In this document: in pieces, positions 35,651 through 47,638 of the stretch
Position numbering within the stretch: position 1 is the stretch's first letter
Layout: each line of letters begins with the position of its first letter
Assembly (NCBI GenBank): GCA_031772625.1
Contig: CM062810.1
Location: 454,217,731 to 454,281,730 of the forward strand
Direction: 5' to 3'
Origin: Pinus tabuliformis
Taxonomy: Eukaryota; Streptophyta; Pinopsida; Pinales; Pinaceae
Length of the DNA: 64,000 bases
Program-made: the position numbers and the translations under genes
Notes under the pieces: model-generated
The model's database searches: none
The model's input: the letters and a program-made list of their open reading frames with translations, nothing else
What the model was told of the DNA's origin: nothing

Positions 35651-37353
35651 TGTTGTAGCAGGTACAACCACCCTCCATAATTTTTCCTTAGCTTCATTTT
35701 GGAGCCTCCCTACCAACTTTTCATAGCAACTTTCCTTGCTTCGTCAAGCTCACAAGCTTTAGTGTTTTTCTTTCACAAAGGTAGCCTGTCGATCACAGTC
35801 GATGAATTTTCCTCACAGGCTAATCACCAAGTCTTGGTCCAGTTGCAGGCTGAGCAGTTCCCCCAAGAAATTGCGCAATTTTGGAGGGATACTAGCCTTC
35901 CCTCCATAAATTGCACAATCCTGATTGGAAGCTTGCTAGGATCCAGAATTGTGAAATTTTGGCAGTCAACACTTATAATGAAAATTGTGCAATTTTTCCC
36001 ATCAGGGCTGCTTAGCACAAAATTTTCACAAATACGGGTAGCAGTCAGCTGCTCGACCCATAAATTGTGCAAATCGCCTAGGCAGGCAGCCCAACTCCCA
36101 GCCAAAAATGCACATTTTCTCCCAGTAGTTGAGCAGTCTCTTGCATAAGCAGTTGAGTTGACCAGTTCCCTATGGGACCGAGTAAAAATGATTTGCATGC
36201 ATGGGCTAATTCTCCCAAGGTAGCATGCAAAGACATCCCTTGTTTCAGGGTTCTATTTTTGACAGTGTTAGGTTACATCCAAGGATCATTTCAGAAGACT
36301 CCCATCAAGTGTCGCTTTCCCTATATTTGTGGCGTGCACTTCACAACCTCGATATTATAAAAAATAATCAACCAGACACTGCAGAGCTCATTCCTCACAT
36401 CAAACTTATATATCTAATATCCCACGTCACATCAAGGAGAAGTCTACGCATCCAGCTCAGTTGTTTTGGGTAAGCCTTCTTTCCATGCCTTGTGTTTCAT
36501 TTCTGTCGCTTTTTGTTTTTTTTCTTGTGCGAGTACTATTTTCTTGATTTCTTTAAATGCTTGTGTGAGTATTGTTTGTTTGATTTCATTGAATGCTTGT
36601 TGTCGTTTACGTGTATTATAGCTTGTCCAAGTAATGTTTCAGTTTTCATTGATATCTCACTCATGTCGCGTGCATGAAACAATTTTTCACAATTGGTAGT
36701 CGATTCGGTGACTCACTTCACCCACATGCATGTTGAACTATTTACTGAATATTTCATTCATGTTTGGATGCACCGTCAATCACTTATGCTTTCAATAATT
36801 GTCTTCATGCATTCACTATCATATTTTCTTTCAGCTGCCCGTCGGTGAGTTGGACCAACCTTGGTCCAGACTCTACCTTCAGTGGGACAACATTGGGTAA
36901 TCTGGGGTAGGAAGGCTCTGTCTTCCTCTACAGAAATTCACATTTCTACCTAGGCACTATCCTCTAGGACTATTTTTCACATTTTTGAGGGACAGTGACT
37001 CCTGTCCCAGAAAATTGAACAATGTAGTCACTGAGCCTTTAGCCATTTCTAATTGAGATTGCACATTGTGCAATCCTAGAAGTCAGCAGCCAAAATGGAC
37101 TATGCATTGCACAGTTATAGTCGTCAATCAACCTCTTGGTAGCCTAGACTGTGCCTTGCTTAGTCTTGGCAATCAGTCTCTCGATCTCCCAACCAAAATT
37201 GCACAACCTTCTTGATCAGTCACATAGGTATTTTGTAAGTCAGTTCTCAAGTTAATTTTGGTTTTCGGCTGACAAATTGCTTGCCATGAGCGTTGCCATG
37301 TCTCTAGCTATTGTATGTATTTGTTTTCCTCTCATCAGTGTATGTACAATGGT
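35651..37353 (+). repeat. Left LTR of element G (at least 1.7 kb)
   Basis: Aligns over its length with 62345-64000. It starts TGTTGTAGC; the right end is not fixed because its partner runs off the window. A TATA-like TTATAAAAAATA lies at about 36355-36366. The word TTGCACAAT and close variants recur about ten times. Short ORFs inside are not supported as genes. Confidence 0.8.
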
Positions 37354-39300
37354 TTCAAGAGAGGAGAGTCGAAGACATCATTCAAAGCACACCTGGAGAT
37401 GTAGTCGATCAAATGTCTATGAGCTTGCCTACTCATGAAGATATAAGGTTGTTCGTAGACAAGGACATCAAGATATGACAACAACATCATCACATCGAGA
37501 AAAATCATGAGCAGTAGCTGAAGCCAACATACCAAATGCAAAGAATGCAAAAAAAGTAATGAATGTAGCGAACACAACAAATGTAGTGAACGCAATGAAT
37601 GCAATGAACACAATGAATGGAGAAAACACAATGAATGTCACAAATACAACGAACGCAACAAATGTAGCGAATTGAATGAATGAAAGAGGAAGGTTGTTGA
37701 CAACACTGAGGTGGAACAAAGTTCCAAGATAAAGAATATCCACTGATGATGAAAGGAACTTTGGAGACTCAAGCTATGAGGTGGCAGGGCGACATGAAGA
37801 TCACACAAAGATATAGAATGGAACAAAGGAGTTGCATGTGCTGAAGTAGCAACTCAAAGGAGAACATGAAGCTACATAGACAGACGAATGAGTTGCAAAG
37901 GGAACATGAATAATGGTGGGCGCAACATGCACTCATGGATGAAACTGTGCCCCTACAAGTTAAAGATCCATCCTAGCAGCTGGCATGGAGTAGACATGGT
38001 GAGTAGTGCTGTTGATCGCATGCAATGGATTCGACAACATGCATGTGATTGTGTGCATGCATGCAATCCAACCCATTCAGCACACTTACCACAACGAAGA
38101 CAAGAAGCAAGTCCAACTTGAGCTGAACATGCAGTTCGGCAAGTTGATGCACATGACCACCAACACACACTTGAAGATCAGCACAAACACTATGCATTAG
38201 TGTGTGCTAGTTCAGCCGCACGCAAGAAGACCATGCACAAGTTAGGAAATGAGTTGAATGAAGGAGCTGAACCAATGCATCAAGTGCAATAGAAGAAAGA
38301 TTTTGCTTTAGCAAGATGTCACCATTGCATGCATGTACACCATCACGAATGACCAAGCTTGACATCAACTCACCACCTTCACCATCACAAGCATGTCAAA
38401 GAGTTGTTCTCATCACAACAAATCAAGTGTCAGTGATGTCTTGCATGGTTTACTGAAGCCATTTTGTCTCACATGAGTGCATGTGCACTGTAATGTTGAG
38501 TCATGTCAAGTGTAATTCAAGTGTGAATAGTTGGATGTAATAGTCATAGAGTAGGTGAAGAGTCATGAGGGTATTTGAACTATCACAAAGGGGAATGTCA
38601 AGGGTCACCCCATCATTTTCTATAAATATTCAATCATAAATCATTGTAGAGGCTTTTGGTTAGCCAAGCTTCTGATAAGACTATCTTAGAGAAAGGTTGG
38701 ACAGTATTGTAACGCACCTTGGATTCTCCACTGCACGGAGCTAGTTCATCTCTTTGGAGGACTAGGCGGATGTGGATATAACATTCCAATCTTGGGGCTA
38801 GCAGGTTTACGTGGATGTATTATATGATTGGGACTTACACTTCTTTATATAATAAGAGCCAACACATTTTCATGCATATGTTGTTATTGTAGTTGGACTG
38901 TTGTGTTTGCTTAGAAATGTATGTTGTCTACATACGTAGTTGCATATGAACTGCTTTGTATGAAATTAGATTAATCTTGTTATAGATGTGTTGTTGGTTT
39001 AACCATCACTTTGGATTGTTGGCTGACCTGCTTTCTAGCTTGTGATGAATCTTCACTCTTGTGTTGCATTCTCAGTTGTGTATTGCTACAGGTTGCCAAG
39101 GGGTGCACTCATCTCACCACCCATGTGTTAGAACCTCTCATTAATCTTCCTTGACTCACTACAATGGTCACACCCTTGCTACTGATAAAGTTATCTTACT
39201 TGCCTCTATGTGACATCACAGTCAAGGAATTACTTTGCGACCCACTGTTGGGACTCCTACACCAAACGGTCTGAGGTCTAATTGGGACTTCTTACCAAGA
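37354..39300 (+). other. Noncoding internal region of element G
   Basis: No supported gene. At 37545-37690 an AATGAATG/GAACGCAATG-type short repeat recurs about ten times. No primer binding site could be identified after the LTR. Confidence 0.5.
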
Positions 39301-39441
39301 AGATCCCCTTGACATGTTGGTGGGTCCAACACCGTCAATGTTTCTAGTGCTAGAAGGAGGGCCAGATGACAAGCTATTTCCTCGGATCTAGTTCGAACCT
39401 TTTCATACCTTTCATGGATTCTTTCACTCTTCTCCCTCCTG
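39301..39441 (+). pseudogene. Gag-like ORF of element G, 5' part
   Basis: The frame with GPDDKLFPRI, a TAG, then FEPFHTFHGFFHSSPS reads across the element C insertion: when C and one CCTCC copy are removed it continues as SEDVSNMGEFFDLL at 54190. The element C insertion therefore interrupted this ORF. Confidence 0.55.
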
Positions 39442-41511
39442 GTGGGCTCCAGTATTGTAGCAATAATGCTACAACTCCTGGGGCTTCCTTCTCTAATTTT
39501 ATCAACCCGATAGTTCGTAACAAACTTGGAAGCGACGGTGCTGTATGCACAAGTACTAGCTCTTGTCGCAGCTGTCACTTGGTCAGCTGGCACAAGTCCG
39601 CTAGGGCTCAAGCCAACTTCTATGAGTTTTCAGAAGAAGCTTTTTTAATCGATGAACGGAAGCTACCTCAAAGGAAATTAACCTACTGCAGGAAGGAACT
39701 GAAAACCAACAAGAAATGAAAACCCTAGCAAACCCTAATTCTACCAGCTAGTCCTACTGATGCAAAGGTGGAAATGCAAACCACTGAAAGAGGTGCCATT
39801 ACTTCTAGGAAGGTGAGATGCATGTGTCTAGACTACTTTGATCTAAAGAAAGCATATTTTTGTATTTTTGTTCAAGTTGTTGGAATTATTATGTGTGTGC
39901 TTCTAATTGGGTCTTGACTGTGCAGGGATAGATCGAGGAGGGAAATGCTTGGAAAAGGTCAGGAAGGCTCAGAGAGGGTCTAAGGAATCCCTAACATCCT
40001 TTCAGAGAAGTTCATAAAGTTCAGATGCTTGGCAACCATGTTTACAAGCTTCTACAGGAAGTCTGCAGGGGTTCTACAGGATGTTCAGAATTTCTACAGG
40101 AAGTTTACTAATTTCTACAGGATGTTCTGCAATAGGATTTTTGGGTGATGGATGAGTGGAAGAGGCTATGTGGATGGACAGGGAGGTAGGAGGGGAGCTT
40201 GTGATGGCTTATGGACAGAGAGATGAGATGAAGAGGGAGTGTGCAATGCTGGTTGGTCTAGAGGAGGTTAGAGGAAATGGAAGGCCGAAAAGGTAGAATC
40301 ACGTGGGTGATAGAAGAGTTAGGAGGTAAGTGGTCTAACTGAGGGATGAGTGGATGGCCTAGGCATGGCTTAGAAGGATAAAGGAGTGAGGGAGTAGGAC
40401 TACACAGTGTAAATGAAACAAATCATCTGAGTCTTGCACAAAACCGAGATTTCATCAACCTATTCTAACTGTTTTCATAAAACCACAGAACAGCAACGTG
40501 ATTTTGTAAGGAAACTCTTGCATGGTACTGAAACAAAGATTCATTCCACAAGATCTGAATGCATGGATGCTGCTACAACTGAGAAAATTGCCTCAAAGCT
40601 TGCATGAACATGTAAAACAGTGTTTTTGGTGGGTGGCACGGGCTGCAATTCCAGTCTCTAAACAGAGGTGGAAGTGAGTGTGGAGTCAACCCTTTTTGGA
40701 GCTCTGATTAACTCTAATATCCTTATTCTAATCTAAACTACTGAAAGCAACTTTTTTCATAAAACTAACCTACTTAATCACACCAAGAAGTTCAACTCAG
40801 CAAACTGTGTTTCCAAATGCATGTAAAAGGAAAGAAATATAATGCTGAAAGAAAAGTAACAATACAAAGAAAGGAGGCCGATTGCTCTCAGGTTGGGCCC
40901 AACCCCAAGAGCTATGGCTCCTCTAAGAACTCAGAACTGAACTCAAATCTACCTGCTTTTCATTAAAAGATAATAGTCATAAGTCTAATAACATGCCAAA
41001 AATGGCTTACAAAGAGCAAAACATAGCTATCAGCTCGTATTCCAGAATAAACAACAAAGTTTCAAAAGTCCCCATCGAAGGCTACAGCCTCGTCATTTAT
41101 ACATTACGGGGCCAAGCTGGCCTCCTAGATCAGTGGGGTTTGGTTGTCCAAACTAGGAGTAATCTGTTGTTTTCTCACAATCCGTTTGGCTGCCTTCTAG
41201 CTCGGTGGTGGTTGGAGCTCAGAGTTGGGGTGGAGATCACGAGGAAGGCCATTCAATGCTGTGGAAAACCTTCCTACAAAACCTCAATCCCATCTTGGCT
41301 GTCTCCTAGCCCTCATCTGCGTGGTTTTGCTCCATTAAATGTCAAAAAACCTGAAAGAAACATGTGTTAGCCACCTAGGAATAGTGACTACCCTCCGTAC
41401 AAATAACATGAATATACTAAAAAATGATGCATAAGTGATGAAAAATGAAGGGTTGAGCAAGGGTAACTAGGCCAAATGAGCCCAAAATGTTACCAAATTT
41501 GGGGCTCATCA
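39442..41511 (-). repeat. 3' LTR of element C
   Basis: On the + strand it starts TGGTGGGCTCCAG and ends GGGGCTCATCA. A minus-strand TATAAAT lies at 41095-41101. It carries four copies of TTCTACAGGAAG/ATG at 40050-40124. Confidence 0.95.
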
Positions 41512-41522
41512 TCACCCCCCAG
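41512..41522 (-). other. Polypurine tract of element C
   Basis: Minus strand CTGGGGGGTGA directly before the 3' LTR; the third ORF's stop abuts it. Confidence 0.85.
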
Positions 41523-44386
41523 CTAAAATGATTGCTCATCCTTGAGCAACTAATCCAGCTCCTCATCCTTCATTGCCTTTACTGCCACCCTCACATCCCA
41601 AGCTTCTGCAGTAGTGTCCTCCTTACTGACATGGAACCCAGCCTTTCTCTCCACCTCTTCCCACTGTTCCTGCTCATCTTTCTCTGTGCTACCTTCCATC
41701 AATCCTAACAGCAGAGGTGGGCTTAGCTTGAGACCAATCCAGCTGGCCTGGAGGTTCTGCATAGATTTCTTATAGAGGGGCACCCGTACTAGAGCTTCCC
41801 TCATTCAAGTTGGAGTATGATATTCCCTGATTTTTAGACTGTGGGCCAATGTATTCCATCGGCGGGTGCAAGCTTGAACACAGTTGTCTCCTAACAGTCT
41901 CTCCATATCCTCAAAATGCGCTATGGCCTGGGCCTGCTGATCCATAAATTTCAATGAAGCTTGAGGGTCGGTGGATAAGTGTTGGTGTGCTGATATTAGT
42001 GCAATTGGATCCCCTAGTTCTACTTTGATTAGTAATGGCTCATTCAGCTCTCGGTTCATGACTGCTTTGGCTCCTGCTGCTCTTTTGTCTTCATGGTTCA
42101 ACCATGAGGCAAGTGCCATTAACTTCATATCCCCTAAGACTGTGTTGGGATCCCATGAAATCACATTAGGAAGGGCCAAATTATGGAGGTAGAACTCCGA
42201 TAGTTTGGCCTTATCGTCAGATGAACTGGTATTGCATAATTCAGTGAACTGCTGCAGGTCTTGGAGCTGAGAGATACCCCTTTGCGCCAAGGTATTGATT
42301 TGAAATTGTAGCCATTGGTCTCTCAGGTACAGGCCATAGGATTTGGCCGGCTGTCTGCATTGTATAGCATCCATGGCCCAACTGGCCATGCAGGCAAATT
42401 GTGCCTCCTTCTGCTGCAGCTATTGTTTGAGAGCTTGCACCTCAATTTGTGCTTGCAGCTCTGTTTCCTGTAGATGCGTGGTTGGCTCCCCAAGACCGAT
42501 GTGCAGTTCCTTTTTGCCTTGCTGTTCTGCTGTGATGTCCCCGGAGGATGTGCCTGTTCCTCTCCTCAGCTCCTGTAGTTGCAGTCTAAGTTTTTCATTT
42601 TCCTGTAGGAACACCCATTGGCAATTTGCCACGTGTTTAGCCATGGCTAATTCCCTTCTTGCCTCCTTGAGTTACTCCTCCAAGGGGCCTATGTCCGCCA
42701 CACCTTTTGATTTGGCTATTTTCATCTACGTGTGTGTTCGTACTCTCTCTTCCTCCAATGCAAAGAACAATGGCACAGTGAATTTCTGTGGTATAATTTT
42801 GCCAGCTTCCAAGAAGTTATAGTATGAGCTCAGACTTGGCTGAGGGCTAGGCTCCAGAATATGCTCTTTTTCTTATTATCTTCGTGGCTCTACTTCGCCC
42901 TCCCTCGATGGTGATGAGGGTGCTTCCCCTTCCATTCTCTCTATCTCCTTAAGCTGGGCTAAGGTTTCCTGTAGAGCAGCTTCAACATCCTGTAGCCGGG
43001 CTTTTGAAGCCAATTGGTCTAACCTTTCTTTCCAAGTAGTTGTTTTAGGCTCCCCCTCTCATAGGTGACTGATATCTTTGAGGGGGACCTCTCCTTGGGT
43101 GAAGGAGGCGCATCTTCGATAGTGATTGGGCTGCTGGATGGAGGCTGTGGCTTGCCCGTTTTTATTCTCACACTTCTCCTAGCTTTAAAATATAGAGGGG
43201 CCTCCCTCTTTATCTTTTCCTTTGGCTTAGGAGGTGTACTGAGGGCGGCCAGCACAGCTATTGCCTCCCTTGCAAGAACGTCGGCTTTCTTTTCCTTGGG
43301 TTTTCTTTTCTCAGGGCTTCCTATAGAAGGCCCTTTTTCTGCTGATTTCTGGCTTCCTGTAGAAGCCGGTTTCGGTTTTCCTGTAGAGAGAGGTGGCACC
43401 ACTTTAGTTTGCTTTGCTGATGGTGTTTTTCTTTTTGACTTGGTCGAGGCTGCTGTCGAGGTGCCTTTGCTGATGTGGACCTGCTCAGTCTTGTCCACCA
43501 TGCTTTGTAATCTCTTCTCTCGGGGTGTTAATATGGGTGTGTCCTCTTTATCTTTGGCACCCTTTTTCTCTTGTGTCTCCTTTTGCTCTGCCTTTGGTGC
43601 TTTGGCCGTGGGTCTTTGGCCTTTTTCTTTCCTCCGTGTGGGGACTGACTCCTTCTCCTCGCTGCTGGAGGAACCAAGCTCTTCAGTCAACATTTTTATA
43701 TTGCCATCCTTGGTCAGATTGCGGAAGGCTTCCCATGAGAGAGGGACCTTGTATCTATGGAGTGCATCCTCCACGAGGAGCTTAATGAGCCCGTGATGAG
43801 CTACCTGGTTTGGTGTGCCTTCTCTCAACTTGGTGGCACATTCAGTCATAGACTGCAGTAGGAAGTAGGGAATACTTAATTTTTTCTCTGCAGGTAGGTC
43901 CATCTGGTGCCTTAATTCTATGAGTAGCCGAAAATGATACCCATACATAATGCTAAACTGACCTTCGCAGGTGATGTATTTCATGATTTGGAAGCTGACT
44001 TCGCTCCAAAGTGGCAGTAAGCTAGTCCTGCGAACCCCGTTCTTATCTTCTGAGAACTGCTCCTCTGGTGGAAAGAATTCCTTCTTAGCCTTTTGGCCTA
44101 ATTTCCTTTCTTCTTTGTCCCATGGTAACCCCATTGGGAGCTCGGTAACTCGGCTGATGAACTCTGGGGTGAGTCTGAGACTCAAACCCCTGAAATTGAC
44201 GGTGGCTAATGTCTTTGATTTTGGCTTCAGAGCCCGCAAGAACTCCTCTGCCACCTCATCATCATACCCTTGCAATTTGTCGCAGAACGACATCCATTGA
44301 GTGCGAGTGAACAGCTCCACCACCTCTGGGTTCTCTCTTAGTTTCTTGGAGTCAGTTGGTTCCTTTCTGATGAACCCACTCGGCAT
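41523..44386 (-). pseudogene. Third ORF of element C (about 950 codons, function unknown)
   Basis: ATG at 44386 (MPSGFIRKEPTDSKK). Residues 1-235 form a globular domain with VNFRGLSLRLTPEFISRV followed by ELPMGLPW, which resembles the plant 'putative transposon protein' domain of Athila ORFs. Residues 235-455 are a Lys/Pro/Ser-rich, probably disordered stretch. A frameshift in a G-run near 43060 leads to coiled coils (WKERLDQLASKARLQ; LKEARRELAMAKHV; LQLQELRRG) and a helical C-terminus (YLRDQWLQFQINTLAQRG). Stops within the second frame (near 42886, 42727, 42672, 42417, 41805 and 41550) mostly sit where Gln or Arg fits. The natural stop is 41523-41525. No membrane segment or signal peptide is seen. 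The layout parallels the third ORF of element A. Confidence 0.75.
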
Positions 44387-44819
44387 GGTGAAAAACTTCT
44401 ATGTTGGCTGGAGGTGGTGGATGCAAAAACTAGTCTTTTGGGACAGAGTGTAGAATTACACCTCTGCCACGCATACAATTCACGAAGACTATCTCCAGAT
44501 GAGCTTTAACAGAGCTTAATTACAAATTATATCCTGTAGGAGACTTTACATACACCTCGACGACAATTCATGCAAACGGCAGACAACACTTGCAATTCTT
44601 TTATGAGCAGACTGTAGCACGTCGACTCCGCCACCCTCGAAACCAATTGCATGGGAGGCAAGGTTCAGGCTTACCTTTTTAATTCGCCACCTTTGACGTG
44701 AAGAGCCCAATTTTCCCGTGGCAGTGAGCTTCCTGTAGAAGCAGCTTTCCTGTAGAAACATCACACGGGTTCTGGAGAACACTGCAATGGTTCTGCACTC
44801 TTTGTGCTGCTTATCAGAC

Positions 44820-45290
44820 GTTCGAACGGCCGAAGACTTGGAGTGTCGAGATTCAGAGGAATCCGGATGCTCACTGGACTTTCAAACGGCTGATGATAAA
44901 TGCGTGGGGTGGAAATCTAGCCGATAGATTTGAATCCGGCGGAATCCGTGTCGCGGGGGTGAGCTGTCCCTGCCGGACCGTTGGGCGATGTCACTTAATC
45001 ATTCTACTGCAAGTTCCCTGATTGCCGCATCATTCCCCACAGATCCGCCGCTATCATTTCTGTTAAAACGCGCTTCTCCCCGACTGGATGGCTCTCACGT
45101 GTCCACTACCCGTTCTTCTTGCCACGACCACCTTTTACACATCCGACTGGTCGACATGGCCAGTCGAATGGCCATACGACCGCTCAACCCATTCACTTCA
45201 CACTTGCAAACATTTCAAAGTAATATTCATGTAATTCGATGAAAGAAAGGGCGAGGCACTTACCTATGCGGCCGCGATATGATTTTTCAG
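44820..45290 (-). promoter_or_regulatory. CpG-rich, promoter-like block upstream of the third ORF of element C
   Basis: About five CpG per 60 bases, against almost none in the neighbourhood. A CACGTG (G-box) lies near 45097-45102, and a TGACGTG-type word nearer the ORF at about 44690. It ends about 430 bases before the ATG of the third ORF, as in element A. Internal promoter activity is an inference. Confidence 0.4.
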
Positions 45291-46097
45291 GCTTCAGGAC
45301 GACGATGACTAGATTTGCTTGCTACTGCTTAGTTGCACAGGCCCGGAGGTTCCTCTTCACAAGTTGCTGACGATGAAGCTTATGATTCGGCTGCATGTGC
45401 CCGCGTTATCATTGCATGTTGCAGGCGATTGAATGGTGTACACTCTAGTTGGCTTAACTGCTACGGGACTCCTGCAGGATGTCCTGTAGTAGTTTTTCCT
45501 CCTCGGGTGCATGCTGAACGATGAAGATAGTGGCCTCACGATCATGCTCACAGGGCCTTTGGATAGCTGTGATGGGTATTGCATGGCATCTCAGCTTCTT
45601 TTTTTCATTTAAGAATTGCTTCCTCTTGATAACTCAATGATCTGTTTTGATTGTGCAGGTACTTTTATTGCATGTCAACTGGGGTGGTAGAAGGAGGTGA
45701 CAACAGTGTGTGATGGAGGAAATAGTAGCTTGCATGCCTCCATGTTGAACCTTGGTCGTTATATCTCCCCACATAATGAATTCTAGGCCATCCCGAACTT
45801 CTACAGGAAGTTTCCTGTAGAAATATAGAACTTCCTGTAGAAAATCTGCAGCTTCCTGAAGAAAACTAGGCTGTGATGAAATCGTGCCCATACCTTGGAG
45901 AAGATGAGTGTTTTTGGAGGAGGTGCTGGTGAGGTCTCCTGGCAGCATGATAAGGATCCTTGACTTTGAGTTGAGAGACCTCCTCTCCTTCATAGAATAC
46001 CTACAACCTGCATGCATTGCCACATTGTAAACTTGTTGTCCCTGTCTTTTTTGCTTATTGTTTTTTTTCTTTTTTCCTTTTTTCTATTTTTTTTTGA

Positions 46098-46300
46098 AAG
46101 ATAGCAGGGGCGCCTCAATGAGGTTTTCACCCTTGCCATCTGCCTTAAGCGCCTCAGAGAGGTTTTCACTCAAGGATCTTTTTCAAATCCCCCTTTTTTT
46201 TTTTTTTTTGAAAGACAATAGGGGCGCCTCAATGAGGTTTTCACCCCTACCACTTGCCTTGGGAGCCTCAGAAAGGTTTTCACCCAAGGATCTTTATTTT
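46098..46300 (-). repeat. Tandem repeat after the gag-pol stop of element C
   Basis: Two units of about 113 bp, each with two copies of GCCTCAnnGAGGTTTTCAC (starting about 46112, 46151, 46226 and 46264). The CCTCAnTGAGG core can form a small hairpin. Long T-runs separate the units. Confidence 0.8.
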
Positions 46301-46345
46301 TATTCTTTTTATTCCTTTTTTTTTTTCTTTTTTTTTTTTGAACTT

Positions 46346-47638
46346 TCAGTGTATGCCCAAAATAGAGGCAGAACCCTTCTCTATGACCAACACTGATTTC
46401 TCCACAGTTTTGATGAACTCTTGTCTTGAGAGAGGTTTCCTGTAGATATTCAGTCGATGCCTATTGACAAGCATGGGGATGGTTTCCTCATCAATGGTCC
46501 AAATAAGAACAGATCCATTGTCATGACATTTCTCCACTGCATATGGTCCCAGCCATCTGGTTCTCAGCTTCCCCTTGAAATCTTTATGCCTGGAATCATA
46601 CAACAGCGCCCAATGTCCTGGCTGAAACTGCTTGTCATTGAGGTCTTGGTCATGCCACACCTTTCTCTGAAGTTGAACCACTTCTGAGTGAAGGAGGGCC
46701 TGTATTCGGTGCTCGTCCAATCCATTCAGCTGTAATAACCTTTCTTGTTGGGCATGGCTGAGATCTAGGTCCAGCTGAGCTGCCAACCTCAAAGTGTTGT
46801 ATTCAAATTCAATTGATAGCAAAGCTCTCTTCCCATAGACCAGCTCATAAGGTGTGAAGCCGGTTGTGGTCTTCCAAGTGGTGTTCTAAGGCCATGTGGC
46901 CTCAACCAGGCGATTTGCCCAATCTTTCCTACTGTTGCTCACCACCTTAGTCAAAATCCCTTCCAATGCTCTGTTGGTGACTTCCACTTGCCCATTTGCC
47001 TGAGGATGATAGGGGGTGGAAGTCCTATGCTTTATTTTTTGATGAGCTAGTAGGTATTCAATTAAATTGGATGTGAACTGGCTCCCTTGATCGGTGACTA
47101 GCTCTCTCGGGTAGCCAAATTTGTAGAAGATGTTTTCTCTTAAGAACTCAGCCACCTTTTCTTTTGTTGTTGCTTTGATTGCCTTCGTTTCTGCCCACTT
47201 TTTCAGGTAGTCGGTGCACACAATGATGTAAGATCTCTGCCTCGAAGGAGGGTTGATTGGACCCACAAAGTCCATACCCCACTTCTCAAATGGCTCAAGA
47301 GTCACTTGAGGTTGGAGAGGCATCTCATCCCTTTGAGTCGGTTTCCCCATTCTTTGGCATCAGTCACATTGGCTGATATATCTTCTGACATCTTGATGAA
47401 GTGTGGGCCAATAGTAGCCTGCCTGCAGGATTTTGAAGGCAATCCTCTTTGCTGCAAAATGTCCTCCACAAGGCCCATCATGACAGGTGAGGAGGATATC
47501 GAAGACTTCCTCCTCCCTTACACAACGCCTTAAGATCTGATCAGGGCCAAGCTTGAACAGGTTGCCCCCGATCCAAGTGAATGAGGCACTTTTTCTGATG
47601 ATTCTGCCCTTCTCTCTTGAGGATAGGTGCGGAGGGAA
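46346..47638 (-). pseudogene. Integrase, element C
   Basis: The zinc finger runs from HDGPCGGHF to a CD-stop-CQRMGKP in which a TGA (47360-47362) replaces the expected Arg between the two cysteines. The core has FVGPINPPSRQRSYI, CTDYLKKW (first D), VTDQGSQF (second D) and ANGQVEVTN (E). A TAG at 46886 follows, then the C-terminal domain (GHWALLYDSRHKDFKGKL, RWLGPYAV). The frame ends at 46346. All in the same frame as gag. Confidence 0.9.

Larger units (their letters stand above)
44387..46345 (-). other. Spacer between gag-pol and the third ORF of element C
   Basis: No gene is supported. It holds, in the minus direction, a poly-pyrimidine-flanked repeat (46098-46300), a cluster of TTCCTGTAGAA words (45798-45865) and the CpG-rich block (44820-45290). 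Confidence 0.75.

Noticed and set aside
41805-42389. A separate 194-codon gene on the minus strand
   Set aside because: It is in frame with the coiled-coil part of the third ORF of element C and separated only by stops.
43065-43796. A 243-codon + strand ORF with hydrophobic stretches
   Set aside because: It is the exact antisense of the Lys/Pro/Ser-rich part of the third ORF of element C; codon pattern and position make it a shadow.
46060-46345. T-runs as a transcription terminator
   Set aside because: The runs are part of a tandem repeat in an RNA polymerase II element; a terminator role cannot be supported.
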